DNA of 64,000 bases from positions 1,488,001 through 1,552,000 of the forward strand of contig CBDCAO010000012.1 in assembly GCA_965213935.1 (NCBI GenBank). Reading direction: 5' to 3'. Source of the DNA: Bin52 sp965213935. Its GTDB lineage: Bacteria; Pseudomonadota; Alphaproteobacteria; Thalassobaculales; Thalassobaculaceae. Every line of letters starts with the position of its first letter. Positions within the stretch are counted from its first letter, which is position 1. A program made the position numbers and the translations under genes. Below are positions 46,560 to 55,359 of the stretch, piece by piece. Under the pieces are notes generated by a model, which had not been told where the DNA came from, did no database searches, and was given only the letters and a program-made list of their open reading frames with translations.

Positions 46560-47804
46560 TCAGTCGGCAGCGTCGCGCGTGACAGGAGCCGCTTGTCGAC
46601 CCTCCACAAGATCGAGATAGCCGCTGCGTGTCTGCGGCAGCTTCTGTCCGAGCAGGCGGGAGGCCACGACGTTGCGCAGGATCTGGGCGGTACCGCCGCC
46701 GATGGTGAACATGCGCGCGTCGCGTGCCAGCCGCTCCATCGGGTAGTTGCGCGAGTAGCCCCGGGCTCCGAACATCTGCAACGCGTCGGTGGTCACCGAG
46801 ATCGCCATCTCGGACGCGAAGATCTTGGCCTGGGCGGCCAGGGTGGGGTCCGGAAACGGGCTGCCCCCGCTGCCGGCGCTGGCAGCGGCCCGGCGCAGCA
46901 GGGCGCGGGCCGCCTCGAGCTGGATCGACATGTCTGCGAGCATCCACTGCAGCCCCTGGAACTCCGCGATCGGTCGTCCGAACTGGGATCGTTCCTGGCT
47001 GAACTCCAGCGCATTGCGATAGGCGCCGGCCGCCAGACCCAGCGCTACGGTGCCGGCGCCGACCCGCTGAGAATTGTAGGCGTTCATCAATTCGGCGAAA
47101 CCGCGGCGGAAGCCGGAGGGCGGCATCAGCACCATGTCGTCGGACACTTCCATGTCTTCCATGATCACTTCGGTTTCCGGAATGCCGCGCAATCCCATGG
47201 TCGGCTCACGTGCACCGATACGCAGCCCCGGCGACTCGCCCGCGACCGCGAGGAACCCGCCAATGCCCTGCTCGTCACCGTACCGGTCCAGGACCCGCGC
47301 AAAGATCAGGTAGAGTCGCGAGACACCACCGCCGGTGATCCAGTGCTTCTTGCCGTTCACAATCCACTTCTCGCCGACCCGACGCGCAAAGGTGGTCATC
47401 TCTCTGGCGGCACTGCCGGCCTCGGGCTCGGTGATGCAGATTGCCGGCTTGTCGCCGGCCAGCACCAGGTCGGCGGCGATACGCTGCTGTCTGTCCGTGC
47501 CGTATTCCATCACGGCCGCGATCGCACCCATGTTGCCCTCGACCACGATGCGCCCGGTTGGACCGCACCATGCTGCCATTTCCTCGACCACCAGGCTCGC
47601 ATCGAGAAAGCTGCGTCCTCCCCCACCAAGACGCTCGGGGATGGTCATCCCCATGAACCCGGCGTCGACGAGGGCGCGGACGTTTGTCCACGGGTAGGCC
47701 TCGTCCCGGTCGGTGGCGACCGCATTCCCGGCGACGACATCACCCGCAAGGCTGCGGGCGCGTTCCACCAGGTCGATCTGATCGGGTGAAAGGTCAAAGG
47801 ACAT
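46560..47804 (-). CDS. Acyl-CoA dehydrogenase family protein
   Basis: 414 residues, FAD-dependent. Domain landmarks: LGGGGRSFLDASLVVEEMA, CITEPEAGSAAREMTTFARR (FAD and substrate loop), KHWITGGGVSRLYLIFARV, QRVGAGTVALGLAAGAYRNAL, FGARGYSRNYPMERLARDARMFTIGGGTAQ at the C-terminus. The last block is where short-chain dehydrogenases carry the catalytic Glu region. It lies directly after the two ThDP-enzyme genes on the same strand (6-base gap), which suggests a common degradative pathway. Substrate unknown. Confidence 0.88.
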   Translation of the reverse strand: MSFDLSPDQIDLVERARSLAGDVVAGNAVATDRDEAYPWTNVRALVDAGFMGMTIPERLGGGGRSFLDASLVVEEMAAWCGPTGRIVVEGNMGAIAAVMEYGTDRQQRIAADLVLAGDKPAICITEPEAGSAAREMTTFARRVGEKWIVNGKKHWITGGGVSRLYLIFARVLDRYGDEQGIGGFLAVAGESPGLRIGAREPTMGLRGIPETEVIMEDMEVSDDMVLMPPSGFRRGFAELMNAYNSQRVGAGTVALGLAAGAYRNALEFSQERSQFGRPIAEFQGLQWMLADMSIQLEAARALLRRAAASAGSGGSPFPDPTLAAQAKIFASEMAISVTTDALQMFGARGYSRNYPMERLARDARMFTIGGGTAQILRNVVASRLLGQKLPQTRSGYLDLVEGRQAAPVTRDAAD

Positions 47805-47809
47805 CGTGA

Positions 47810-48418
47810 TTACTCCGAAACCTGGTCGGCAGGCCGCGAGGCACGCAATGCCGCACGGAACGCGGTCTTCCTTTCCATGGCATCGAGCGAACGGCGCACC
47901 GCCGGGGGCGGCTCGATGCCGACCCGCAACAGGATGAACCTCGGCCCGTTACCCTCGCGCAGCAAGCGGGCCGCAGGCTCGATTTCGTCGGGGGTCGACA
48001 CGGACCGCGTGACCGGTATCGCCGAACCACGCGCGATGACCTCGAGATCCACTCCGCGCTGGGTGTGGGTCGGCTGATAGCCGGTTTCCCCGTAGTGGCC
48101 GTTGTCGACGCACAGGATCGACAGGTTGGGCGGTTGCATGACTCCGACCGTGGCGAGCGTGCCGACGTTCATGAGCAGCTCCCCGTCACCGGTCACGACC
48201 AGGACCTGCCGGTCGGGACGCGACAGTGCAAGGCCGAGGCCCATCGCGGTCGCACCTCCCATCGCGCCGGCGAGCGCGTAGACGTTGTCACCGTCCCCGG
48301 TCAGGTGCGCCATGTCCTTGGCAGCGCCTGCCAGACCGCAGACCACCAGCAGGTCCGAGGGATCGCCGACCAGCGCGGGCACCGCCGTCCTGCGGTCGAG
48401 GGGTCGATCTGTGTCCAT
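47810..48418 (-). CDS. ThDP-binding beta subunit, sulfopyruvate/phosphonopyruvate decarboxylase-like
   Basis: 202 residues, a stand-alone pyrophosphate-binding (PP) domain. VYALAGAMGGATAMGLGLAL and GDGELLMNVGTLATV, ending in LCVDNGHYGETG, form the ThDP GDG-N motif and the Mg-binding Asn. The alpha (Pyr) subunit is encoded 21 bases upstream, as for ComD/ComE sulfopyruvate decarboxylase. Coenzyme M synthesis is not expected in this host. Decarboxylation of sulfo- or phosphonopyruvate, or of another 2-oxo acid, is more likely. Confidence 0.8.
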   Translation of the reverse strand: MDTDRPLDRRTAVPALVGDPSDLLVVCGLAGAAKDMAHLTGDGDNVYALAGAMGGATAMGLGLALSRPDRQVLVVTGDGELLMNVGTLATVGVMQPPNLSILCVDNGHYGETGYQPTHTQRGVDLEVIARGSAIPVTRSVSTPDEIEPAARLLREGNGPRFILLRVGIEPPPAVRRSLDAMERKTAFRAALRASRPADQVSE

Positions 48419-48439
48419 GACGTAGGTTCCCCGCGGGGT

Positions 48440-48967
48440 TCAGAAAGGCTTGGCGCCGATCAGCTTCTGGGTGAGCAGCACGGCCACACCCTGATCGGAC
48501 CGGTAGGCCATGTCGAGCGCCGCCTGGACGGTGGGGACCACGTCCTGCGGAGTATCGGCCCGCAGACAGTGCAGTCCCAATGCCTCGACCACCGGTTGCA
48601 CGCCCCGGCCCATGGGGATCTGCCACGGGTTCATCTCGCCGAACTCGCCGCGCATGGTAACCAGGGTGACGAAGGGAAACCGCCCGCCCTGAATCAGCCC
48701 GAACATGTTCACGCAGTTGCCCACACCGCTCGACTGCATCAGCAGGACCCCCCTGGCATCGGCCAGGTGGCAGCCGGCGCACATGGCGACCCCTTCCTCC
48801 TCGGTGGTCAGCGGTACCGAAATCACCTCCGGGTCAGCCATCGACCTGTCGATCAGCACCCTGTGCCCGCCATCGGGCACGTAGCAGAACAGCGTGACCC
48901 CGTTGCTGCGCAACAGGGTATAGAGGTCGTCCTGCCACTGTGTCGGCGCCCCGTAGCCCTCAACCAT
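48440..48967 (-). CDS. ThDP-enzyme alpha subunit (Pyr domain), sulfopyruvate decarboxylase-like
   Basis: 175 residues from the ATG at 48967. It corresponds to the pyrimidine-binding domain of a split ThDP decarboxylase. The Glu that activates ThDP is in VPLTTEEEGVAMCAGCHLA, followed by LLMQSSGVGNCVNMFG and FVTLVTMRGEFGEMNP. It pairs with the PP subunit downstream. The order alpha, beta, acyl-CoA dehydrogenase on one strand suggests a three-gene operon. The substrate is not evident. Confidence 0.8.
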   Translation of the reverse strand: MVEGYGAPTQWQDDLYTLLRSNGVTLFCYVPDGGHRVLIDRSMADPEVISVPLTTEEEGVAMCAGCHLADARGVLLMQSSGVGNCVNMFGLIQGGRFPFVTLVTMRGEFGEMNPWQIPMGRGVQPVVEALGLHCLRADTPQDVVPTVQAALDMAYRSDQGVAVLLTQKLIGAKPF

Positions 48968-49090
48968 GCTGTCTGCCCGTTGCCTCGCTTCCGTGGTTGA
49001 CTTATGGCAAATTCCCCTCTCGCCGTCCATGCTGGGCCCTTCCCGTCAGAGACCTGTCGAGCAACCCCGGCCCCATGGAGTTCATCGCCC

Positions 49091-49783
49091 ATGCAGCGAC
49101 TCCGCAAGCTGGTCCCGATCCTCATCCTGCTGGCCGGGCTGGGCCTGGTGCTGGTCCTCGACCTTGATGACTGGCTGTCGATCGACACGCTGCGCGAGCA
49201 TCGGGCGGACCTCCTGGCGTTCACCACGAACCGCCCGGTCCTGTCCGCCGCGGTGTTCTGCTGCATCTACGCTCTCGCGACCGCAGTCTCCGCACCGGGA
49301 GGCGCCCTTCTCACGCTGACCGGAGGTTTCCTGTTCGGAGCGGTCGCAGGCACCGTCTTTTCGGTCACCGGCGCCACCATCGGCGCAACCCTGGTGTTCC
49401 TGGCGGCACGCAGCGCGTTTGCCGACCTGTTGCGTGCGCGCGCCGGCTCGACGATCGAACGCATGCGCGAGGGATTCTCGCGCAATGCGCTTTCCTACCT
49501 GCTGTTCCTGCGGCTGATCCCGGTCTTCCCGTTCTTCATCGTCAACCTGGTTCCGGCGTTCCTGGGCGTTTCGCTGCGCATCTATGTACTTGCAACCTTC
49601 ATCGGCATCATCCCCGGCGGGTTCGTCTACGCACTCATCGGCGCCGGCCTCGGCGAGATCTTCGACCGCAACGAACCCTTCACTGTCGCCAGTGTGCTCG
49701 ACGGCACCATCATTGCCGGCCTGGTCGGACTGGCAATCATGGCCCTGCTTCCGGTCCTGCACCAGAGACTGCGCCAGAAGTAA
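49091..49783 (+). CDS. TVP38/TMEM64 (VTT, DedA-like) membrane protein
   Basis: 230 residues, five or six predicted helices. The VTT core has APGGALLTLTGGFLFGAVAG, and FLRLIPVFPFFIVNLVPAFL, the F(L)RLxPxxPF-N motif of this family. It is a probable lipid scramblase or transporter in the inner membrane, by analogy with DedA/VTT proteins. The ATG at 49091 was chosen over the 49004 extension, which is not hydrophobic and not conserved. Divergent from the ThDP-enzyme operon. Confidence 0.85.
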   Translation: MQRLRKLVPILILLAGLGLVLVLDLDDWLSIDTLREHRADLLAFTTNRPVLSAAVFCCIYALATAVSAPGGALLTLTGGFLFGAVAGTVFSVTGATIGATLVFLAARSAFADLLRARAGSTIERMREGFSRNALSYLLFLRLIPVFPFFIVNLVPAFLGVSLRIYVLATFIGIIPGGFVYALIGAGLGEIFDRNEPFTVASVLDGTIIAGLVGLAIMALLPVLHQRLRQK

Positions 49784-49844
49784 CGACACCCAAGGGGCTC
49801 CTATCGAGAGGGTGACAGAGCCGTATCCGCTGCTCATCGTGTTC

Positions 49845-49870
49845 CGCTCTTGTTCCATGGAACAGGAGCG
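49845..49870. repeat. 26-base near-perfect palindrome before the tnpB remnant
   Basis: The core TGTTCCATGGAACA (49851-49864) is a perfect 14-base palindrome, extended to CGCTCT on the left and GGAGCG on the right with one mismatch. It lies where the left end of the IS605-type element is expected, about 80 bases before the first recognisable TnpB codons. It may be the subterminal hairpin recognised by a Y1 transposase, or a regulator operator. Confidence 0.4.
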
Positions 49871-49945
49871 CGGATGCAACAACGTCAGCCGGCTGGCCGG
49901 CTCGATCATGCCGCTGAAAGGCCGGCGACGGACACACCGGACGGC

Positions 49946-50710
49946 CTGGAACATCGCCAGATCGTCTACCGTGTGCTGTTCGACCGTCCGGCGACCGCCA
50001 GGCGCCAGGCGGCTCGTCTGGAACGAGAAGCCGGACCAGCAGGCGCAGCTGGTCGACATCGCGCGGATGTGCGGCGCGCGACCGCCGGCCCGGAGGTTCT
50101 TCACGCTGGGCAAGGCGTTCACGCAGCTCCGCCGGGTGACGCCCTGGCTGCAGGCCATGCCGTCCGTTCCGGTGCGGTCCACCCTGAAACACCAGGCCGA
50201 CGCCTGGCAGCGGTTCTTCCCGGGCGAGGCCGGGCGTTTCCGGTTCAAGCGCCGCGGCCGCGACAGCGTGACGGTCCCGCAGGACATGCGCATCCGGGGC
50301 GACCGGCTGCATGTTCCGAAGCCGGGCTGGCTCCGGCTGCGCCGGGGCTCGAGGCGGCGCAGACGCGCGCCATGACCGCATCGGCGAAGGGCACGGTGGA
50401 GGCGCCCGGTCAGAATGTCCGGCAGAAAGCCGGCCTGAACCGCGTCATCCTGGCGACCGGCTGGAGCGGGCTTCGCGCCCTGTTCGAGTACAAGGCGCCG
50501 CGGCTGATCGCCGTCGATCCCCGGCACACGAGCCAGACCTGCGCCGCGTGCGGCCAGACCCATGCGGCCTCATGCCGCAGCCCGGCGAGGTTCGAGTGCG
50601 TGGCCTGTGGCCACGCGGACCTGAACGCGGCTCGCAACATCCGGCGTCGGGGACTGGCGCAGCTGTACGGCAAGGCACGTTCGCACTCAAGAGACCCCGA
50701 CGACCCGTGA
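49946..50710 (+). pseudogene. tnpB: tnpB remnant with internal deletion and frameshift (copy B)
   Basis: TnpB is the RNA-guided nuclease of IS200/IS605 elements. Here the first ~15 residues (LEHRQIVYRVLFDRP) are in one frame. The N-terminal domain (FTLGKAFTQLRRVTPWLQA, ADAWQRFFPGEAGRFRFKRR) is in another frame up to about 50359. Then the C-terminal part returns in the first frame from 50372: SAKGTVEAPGQNVRQKAGLN, TSQTCAACGQTHAAS, FECVACGHADLNAARNI. Roughly 100 residues with the RuvC Asp and Glu are missing. The zinc finger and last RuvC Asp survive. No tnpA is present. Confidence 0.8.
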
Positions 50711-50763
50711 AAGAGATCGGAGCCTGGCAACGAGAGCTGGCAGGTGTTCGGCATAAGAGTCCC
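50700..50763 (+). repeat. Right end of an IS605/TnpB-type element (copy B)
   Basis: It overlaps the tnpB stop: CGACCCGTGAAAGAGATCGG, then AGCCTGGCAACGAGAGCTGG, CAGGTGTTCGGCATAAGAGT and CCC. Nearly identical to the solo end at 3054-3120. In active systems the omega-RNA 3' scaffold lies here, and the bases after 50763 (ACATCTGACA...) would be its guide. It has been kept although the nuclease gene is broken. Confidence 0.6.
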
Positions 50764-50956
50764 ACATCTGACAACGCCGAAACCTCCCGTGAACCAGGCG
50801 GCAAACTCGCCTGCCAGCGTGGCACGGCTACTGCCTTTCAGGAACTGGCGCGGATGAAATCGTCCCACACGACCCTCACGGTCAAGTGCTGATGACTCCA
50901 CCGGAAGCGGGCAGGGTTCTGGTATGCTCCGGACCGGACAGGCGGGAGAAGCGGCG

Positions 50957-51934
50957 ATGGCGCGGGAACGACTCGACTGGGACGACGAGTACGGAGCACG
51001 CAGGCGCAGACTGCTGCCGCGAACGGCCCGTGTCGGAGCCCTCGGGCTTGGCGGCGTGGTTGTGCTTGTGGTGCTGTACTACCTGTTCGGCATGCCACTC
51101 GTCTCGACGGTCGACGACGATACCGCCTTCGCGCCGTCAGATGTACCCGCCGGCGCGAGCCGCGCTGTCAGTCTGACCGCTGCGCTGATCCGGCGCGAAA
51201 TCGACGTCAACGGTTGGGTTGCCAACGACCCGTTCTACCTGCCGGGCGCGCTGCTCGACAACATGCCCAATTTCCAGCAGGGGATCGTCTACGCCCTGTC
51301 ACGGTTCGCACTCGAAATGTCGGACCAGCTCGGCCGGACCCGCGGCTCGAGCGAGGTCGACCCGGACCTTGACAAGGCAGCCGGCCTGCTGAAGTACCCG
51401 GGGAACATCTGGATCTTCGACTTCTCGACCTCGTTCGCTCCGACGGCCTCGTCGGAGGCGCAGTACCGCTCCGCAGCCCGCTCGCTCGAGGACTACAACA
51501 CCCGCCTTGCGGCAGGCGCCGCCACCTATGAGCGCCGCGCCGACAACCTGCAGGCGACCCTGATCCGGTTTACCGCCGACCTCGGGTCACGGTCCGCCAT
51601 CATCGACCAGCAGCTGGCGGCGGCCGGGAGCTGGGGGTTCGACACCCGCGCGGACGACGTCTTCTACGCCACCAAGGGCCGGCTCTACGCGTATTTCCTG
51701 CTGCTGCGTGAACTCGGGCTGGACTTCGAGAACGTGATCCGCGATCGGGAGCTTGCAGGTGTATGGCAGCAGATGCTCGACTCGATCCGCCAGGCGGCCG
51801 AACTCTCCCCTGTCATCGTGGTCAATGGCAGCCCGGACGGCGCGCTCCTGCCGAGCCACCTGGCCTCGCTCGGCTTCTACCTGCTGCGCGCACGGACCCA
51901 GCTGCGCGAGATCGTCAACATCCTGCAGAAGTGA
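50957..51934 (+). CDS. DUF2333 family protein
   Basis: 325 residues. An arginine-rich cytoplasmic N-terminus is followed by one transmembrane helix (about residues 26-44, ALGLGGVVVLVVLYYLFG) and a large periplasmic domain. Typical DUF2333 blocks are VNGWVANDPFYLPGALLDNM and DVFYATKGRLYAYFLLLREL. Function unknown. The ATG at 50957 has GGGAG upstream; an ATG at 50924 in the same frame is less likely. Flanked by the tnpB remnant and, convergently, by the NTF2-like gene. Confidence 0.85.
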   Translation: MARERLDWDDEYGARRRRLLPRTARVGALGLGGVVVLVVLYYLFGMPLVSTVDDDTAFAPSDVPAGASRAVSLTAALIRREIDVNGWVANDPFYLPGALLDNMPNFQQGIVYALSRFALEMSDQLGRTRGSSEVDPDLDKAAGLLKYPGNIWIFDFSTSFAPTASSEAQYRSAARSLEDYNTRLAAGAATYERRADNLQATLIRFTADLGSRSAIIDQQLAAAGSWGFDTRADDVFYATKGRLYAYFLLLRELGLDFENVIRDRELAGVWQQMLDSIRQAAELSPVIVVNGSPDGALLPSHLASLGFYLLRARTQLREIVNILQK

Positions 51935-52003
51935 CCCGGTGGCGCCGCCACGGCGAACGCGCCCCGCGGACGGCTCCAATGCGCCACCCTGCCGCTGGCA
52001 AAG

Positions 52004-52384
52004 TCAGGGAGCGAAACTCGACCTCAGCTGGGCCGCCCAGATCCGATCGATATGGCTGTGATCCAGAACGAACGGTGGCGTGCAAGCGTGCTGCCGTCGC
52101 GACGCAAGCCGTGTGAACCGAACGTCGAGGTGCACCCTTTCTGCCGAGGCGGCGAGCATGTCGATCGCGTCCCACCGCGGACCGGCACGCAGACGGAAGT
52201 CCTCCAGGTACGCCTGCGGGTCCCGCCAGGTTCGCATGACACCACCGGCCAGCCGATACGGAAAGTGCAACGTGGCCGCCAGAGCCGTCTCGTCGCGCGC
52301 ATTCAGCGCCGCACGGTGACGGACCATGACGTCGCGGGCAGCGCCTGCAGTTCCTGATCGGTATTCACGACCACCTCCTCGCAT
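52004..52384 (-). CDS. NTF2/SnoaL-like small protein, start uncertain (possible 5' frameshift)
   Basis: A cone-shaped NTF2-like domain is recognisable in VRHRAALNARDETALAATLH, FPYRLAGGVMRTW and ERVHLDVRFTR, and the end WAAQLRSSFAP. Function unknown; relatives bind small molecules. The ATG at 52384 gives 126 residues, but GAGGAGG sits 8 bases before a GTG in a different frame that reads NTDQELQA, a more usual N-terminus. This suggests a one-base change near 52330, or initiation at the ATG at 52327. Confidence 0.6.
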   Translation of the reverse strand: MRGGGREYRSGTAGAARDVMVRHRAALNARDETALAATLHFPYRLAGGVMRTWRDPQAYLEDFRLRAGPRWDAIDMLAASAERVHLDVRFTRLASRRQHACTPPFVLDHSHIDRIWAAQLRSSFAP

Positions 52385-52539
52385 CCCCAATCCTGCCCCG
52401 GACTCTGGCCCGAACCGGTCCCGCGTGCTATAGCTCGCCGCGTGGTCCCCTGGACCGCTTCCAGTCACTATCGCGCCGCAACGACCGCTTCGAGGCGCAC
52501 CTCGCTCGGCCGTGCTCGTTGTCAGGAACGGAGCAAGCC

Positions 52540-55221
52540 ATGTCCGCCGCCACACTCCCGGATACCCGTCGCACGCTTACCGCGGGCGGGAAGCCATACG
52601 ACTACTACAGCCTTGAAGCGATGGCAGAAGCCGGCTACCCCGGAATCCGCTCACTGCCGTACTCACTCAAGATCCTGCTTGAGAACCTTCTGCGCAACAT
52701 GGGTGCACGCGGTGTTGCTCCCGATGATGCAATCGCGCTTGCGGAGTGGGCTCGGGAACGCCGGTCCTCGCGGGAGATTTCCTACCGGCCGGCACGGGTG
52801 CTGATGCAGGATTTCACCGGAGTCCCTGCCGTGGTGGACCTCGCGGCAATGCGCGACGCCATGGAAGCCATGGGCGGTGCCCCGGAGAAGATCAATCCGC
52901 TCTCGCCGGTCGACCTCGTCATCGACCACTCGGTGATGGTCGACAGTTTCGGGTCGGCCGACAGTTTCCGGCGCAACGTCGAGCTCGAGTTCGAGCGCAA
53001 CGGAGAACGCTACGAGTTCCTGCGCTGGGGACAGGAGGCATTCTCCAACTTCCGGGTGGTTCCTCCAGGAACCGGGATCTGCCACCAGGTCAACCTCGAG
53101 TACCTGTCACAGACGGTCTGGACCCGGGACGACGGTGGACGGACGCTCGCCTACCCCGATACCGTGGTCGGAACCGACAGCCACACCACCATGGTCAACG
53201 GCCTGGCGGTGCTCGGCTGGGGTGTCGGCGGCATCGAGGCCGAGGCGGTGATGCTGGGCCAGCCCACGTCGATGCTGATCCCGGAGGTGGTTGGATTCCG
53301 GCTGTCGGGCCAGCTGCCGGAGGGGGCGACCGCGACTGACCTGGTGCTGACAGTCACCCAGATGCTGCGCGCCCACGGGGTGGTCGGCAAGTTCGTGGAG
53401 TTCCACGGATCGGGCCTCGATCATCTCTCTCTCGCCGATCGTGCAACCATCTCGAACATGGCACCCGAGTACGGCGCCACCTGCGGGTTCTTCCCGATCG
53501 ACGCCGAGACCATTTCCTACCTCAGGTTCACAGGCCGGGACGAGGAGCGGATCGCGCTGGTCGAAGCCTACGCCCGGGCGCAGGGCATGTGGCGGGAACC
53601 GTCGACGCCGGACCCGGTGTTTACCGACACGCTGTCACTTGATCTCGGTACCGTCGTGCCATCGCTCGCGGGCCCGAAACGGCCGCAGGACCGCGTGCTG
53701 CTGTCGCAGGCGTCAAGCGAGTTCACGCGAGCCTGTGCCGAGATGGACCGGGAGAAGGTCGCCAGCGTGCCGGTGAACGGCGCCGACTACGAGCTTGCTG
53801 ACGGACACGTGGTCATCGCCGCTATCACCAGTTGCACCAACACCTCGAACCCGTCGGTGCTGATCGCCGCCGGCCTGCTTGCACGCAATGCCAACGCCCG
53901 CGGGCTCACGGTCAAGCCGTGGGTCAAGACATCGCTCGCGCCCGGCTCCCAGGTGGTCACCGGCTACCTCGAGGCGGCCGGACTGCAGCAGGAGCTCGAC
54001 ACTCTCGGCTTCAACCTCGTCGGCTACGGGTGCACCACCTGCATCGGCAATTCGGGCCCACTGTCGCCGCCGATCGCCGATGCCGTGGAGAGTGGCGACC
54101 TCATCGTCGCTTCCGTGCTCTCCGGCAACCGCAACTTCGAGGGCCGCGTCAGCCCGCACGCCAGGGCCAACTATCTCGCCTCGCCGCCACTCGTTGTTGC
54201 CTACGCGCTTGCCGGCACCATGACACGCGACCTGTATGCAGAGCCGCTGGGCGAGGACGGCGACGGCACCCCGGTCTATCTGCGTGACATCTGGCCCTCG
54301 AACCAGGAAATAGCCGATGTCATGCGCGAGTGCCTGTCCCGCGAGATGTACCAGTCACGCTATGCGGACGTGTTCCGCGGCCCGGAGGAGTGGCGCGCCG
54401 TGCGTGCGACCGGTTCCCTGACATACCAGTGGAATGCCGGCTCGACCTACGTGCAGAACCCGCCGTACTTCGAAGGGATGGAGACGACGCCGGCTCCGGT
54501 CACCGATCTCATCGGCGCCCGGCCGCTGGCGTTCCTGGGCGACTCGATCACAACCGACCACATCTCTCCCGCAGGCTCGATCCGCCAGGACGGCCCGGCC
54601 GGTGACTACCTGAAGGAGCGTCAGGTCCGCCCGTTCGACTTCAACTCCTACGGAGCGCGACGCGGAAACCACGAGATCATGATGCGCGGAACCTTCGCCA
54701 ACATCCGTCTGCGCAACGAGCTTGCACCGGAAACCACCGGCGGGTTCACTCGCCACCAGCCGAGCGGCGACGTGATGGACATCTACGCTGCCGCCATGCG
54801 CTACCAGGAGGAACAGGTGCCGCTGATCGTGATCGGCGGGCGCGAATATGGCACCGGGTCATCGCGTGACTGGGCTGCGAAGGGAACCAGGCTGCTCGGG
54901 ATCAGGGCGGTGATCGTGGAGAGCTTCGAGCGGATTCACCGCTCGAACCTGGTGGGAATGGGCGTGTTGCCGTTGCAGTTCACCAACGGCGATACCCGGA
55001 CTTCGCTGGGTCTGCGTGGTGACGAGACCTTCGACATCATCGGGGTCGCCGAGGGGCTGGTACCCGGGAAGGAACTCCTGTGCAGGATTCACCCGGCCGA
55101 CGGCAGCGGCATGCGAGAGATCAGGCTGTTATGCCGCATCGATACCGCCGACGAGGTCGACTACTACCGCCATGGAGGCATCCTGCAATACGTGCTTCGT
55201 GACATGCTGGAGGCGGCGTAG
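52540..55221 (+). CDS. acnA: Aconitate hydratase A
   Basis: The TCA-cycle enzyme that isomerises citrate to isocitrate with a [4Fe-4S] cluster. 893 residues, the size of AcnA/IRP-type aconitases. Cluster Cys are in AITSCTNTSNPSV and YGCTTCIGNSGPL. Other landmarks are GTDSHTTMVNGLAVLGWGVG, FLGDSITTDHISPAG and GGREYGTGSSRDWAAKGTRL. The ATG at 52540 follows GGAG at 7 bases. A monocistronic gene as far as can be seen; map follows after 138 bases. Confidence 0.97.
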   Translation: MSAATLPDTRRTLTAGGKPYDYYSLEAMAEAGYPGIRSLPYSLKILLENLLRNMGARGVAPDDAIALAEWARERRSSREISYRPARVLMQDFTGVPAVVDLAAMRDAMEAMGGAPEKINPLSPVDLVIDHSVMVDSFGSADSFRRNVELEFERNGERYEFLRWGQEAFSNFRVVPPGTGICHQVNLEYLSQTVWTRDDGGRTLAYPDTVVGTDSHTTMVNGLAVLGWGVGGIEAEAVMLGQPTSMLIPEVVGFRLSGQLPEGATATDLVLTVTQMLRAHGVVGKFVEFHGSGLDHLSLADRATISNMAPEYGATCGFFPIDAETISYLRFTGRDEERIALVEAYARAQGMWREPSTPDPVFTDTLSLDLGTVVPSLAGPKRPQDRVLLSQASSEFTRACAEMDREKVASVPVNGADYELADGHVVIAAITSCTNTSNPSVLIAAGLLARNANARGLTVKPWVKTSLAPGSQVVTGYLEAAGLQQELDTLGFNLVGYGCTTCIGNSGPLSPPIADAVESGDLIVASVLSGNRNFEGRVSPHARANYLASPPLVVAYALAGTMTRDLYAEPLGEDGDGTPVYLRDIWPSNQEIADVMRECLSREMYQSRYADVFRGPEEWRAVRATGSLTYQWNAGSTYVQNPPYFEGMETTPAPVTDLIGARPLAFLGDSITTDHISPAGSIRQDGPAGDYLKERQVRPFDFNSYGARRGNHEIMMRGTFANIRLRNELAPETTGGFTRHQPSGDVMDIYAAAMRYQEEQVPLIVIGGREYGTGSSRDWAAKGTRLLGIRAVIVESFERIHRSNLVGMGVLPLQFTNGDTRTSLGLRGDETFDIIGVAEGLVPGKELLCRIHPADGSGMREIRLLCRIDTADEVDYYRHGGILQYVLRDMLEAA

Positions 55222-55359
55222 CCGTTCCCCGGGTTTCACCGGTCCCCTCCCGGTCCGCGCATGCCGGCGGACCGGAGCGGCCGGTGGCGTTGACCGGCAG
55301 ATACCGTCGGCGTACAAGACCGCGTCCGCAGCACGCACCGAGACCGGGCAGGGACATCC

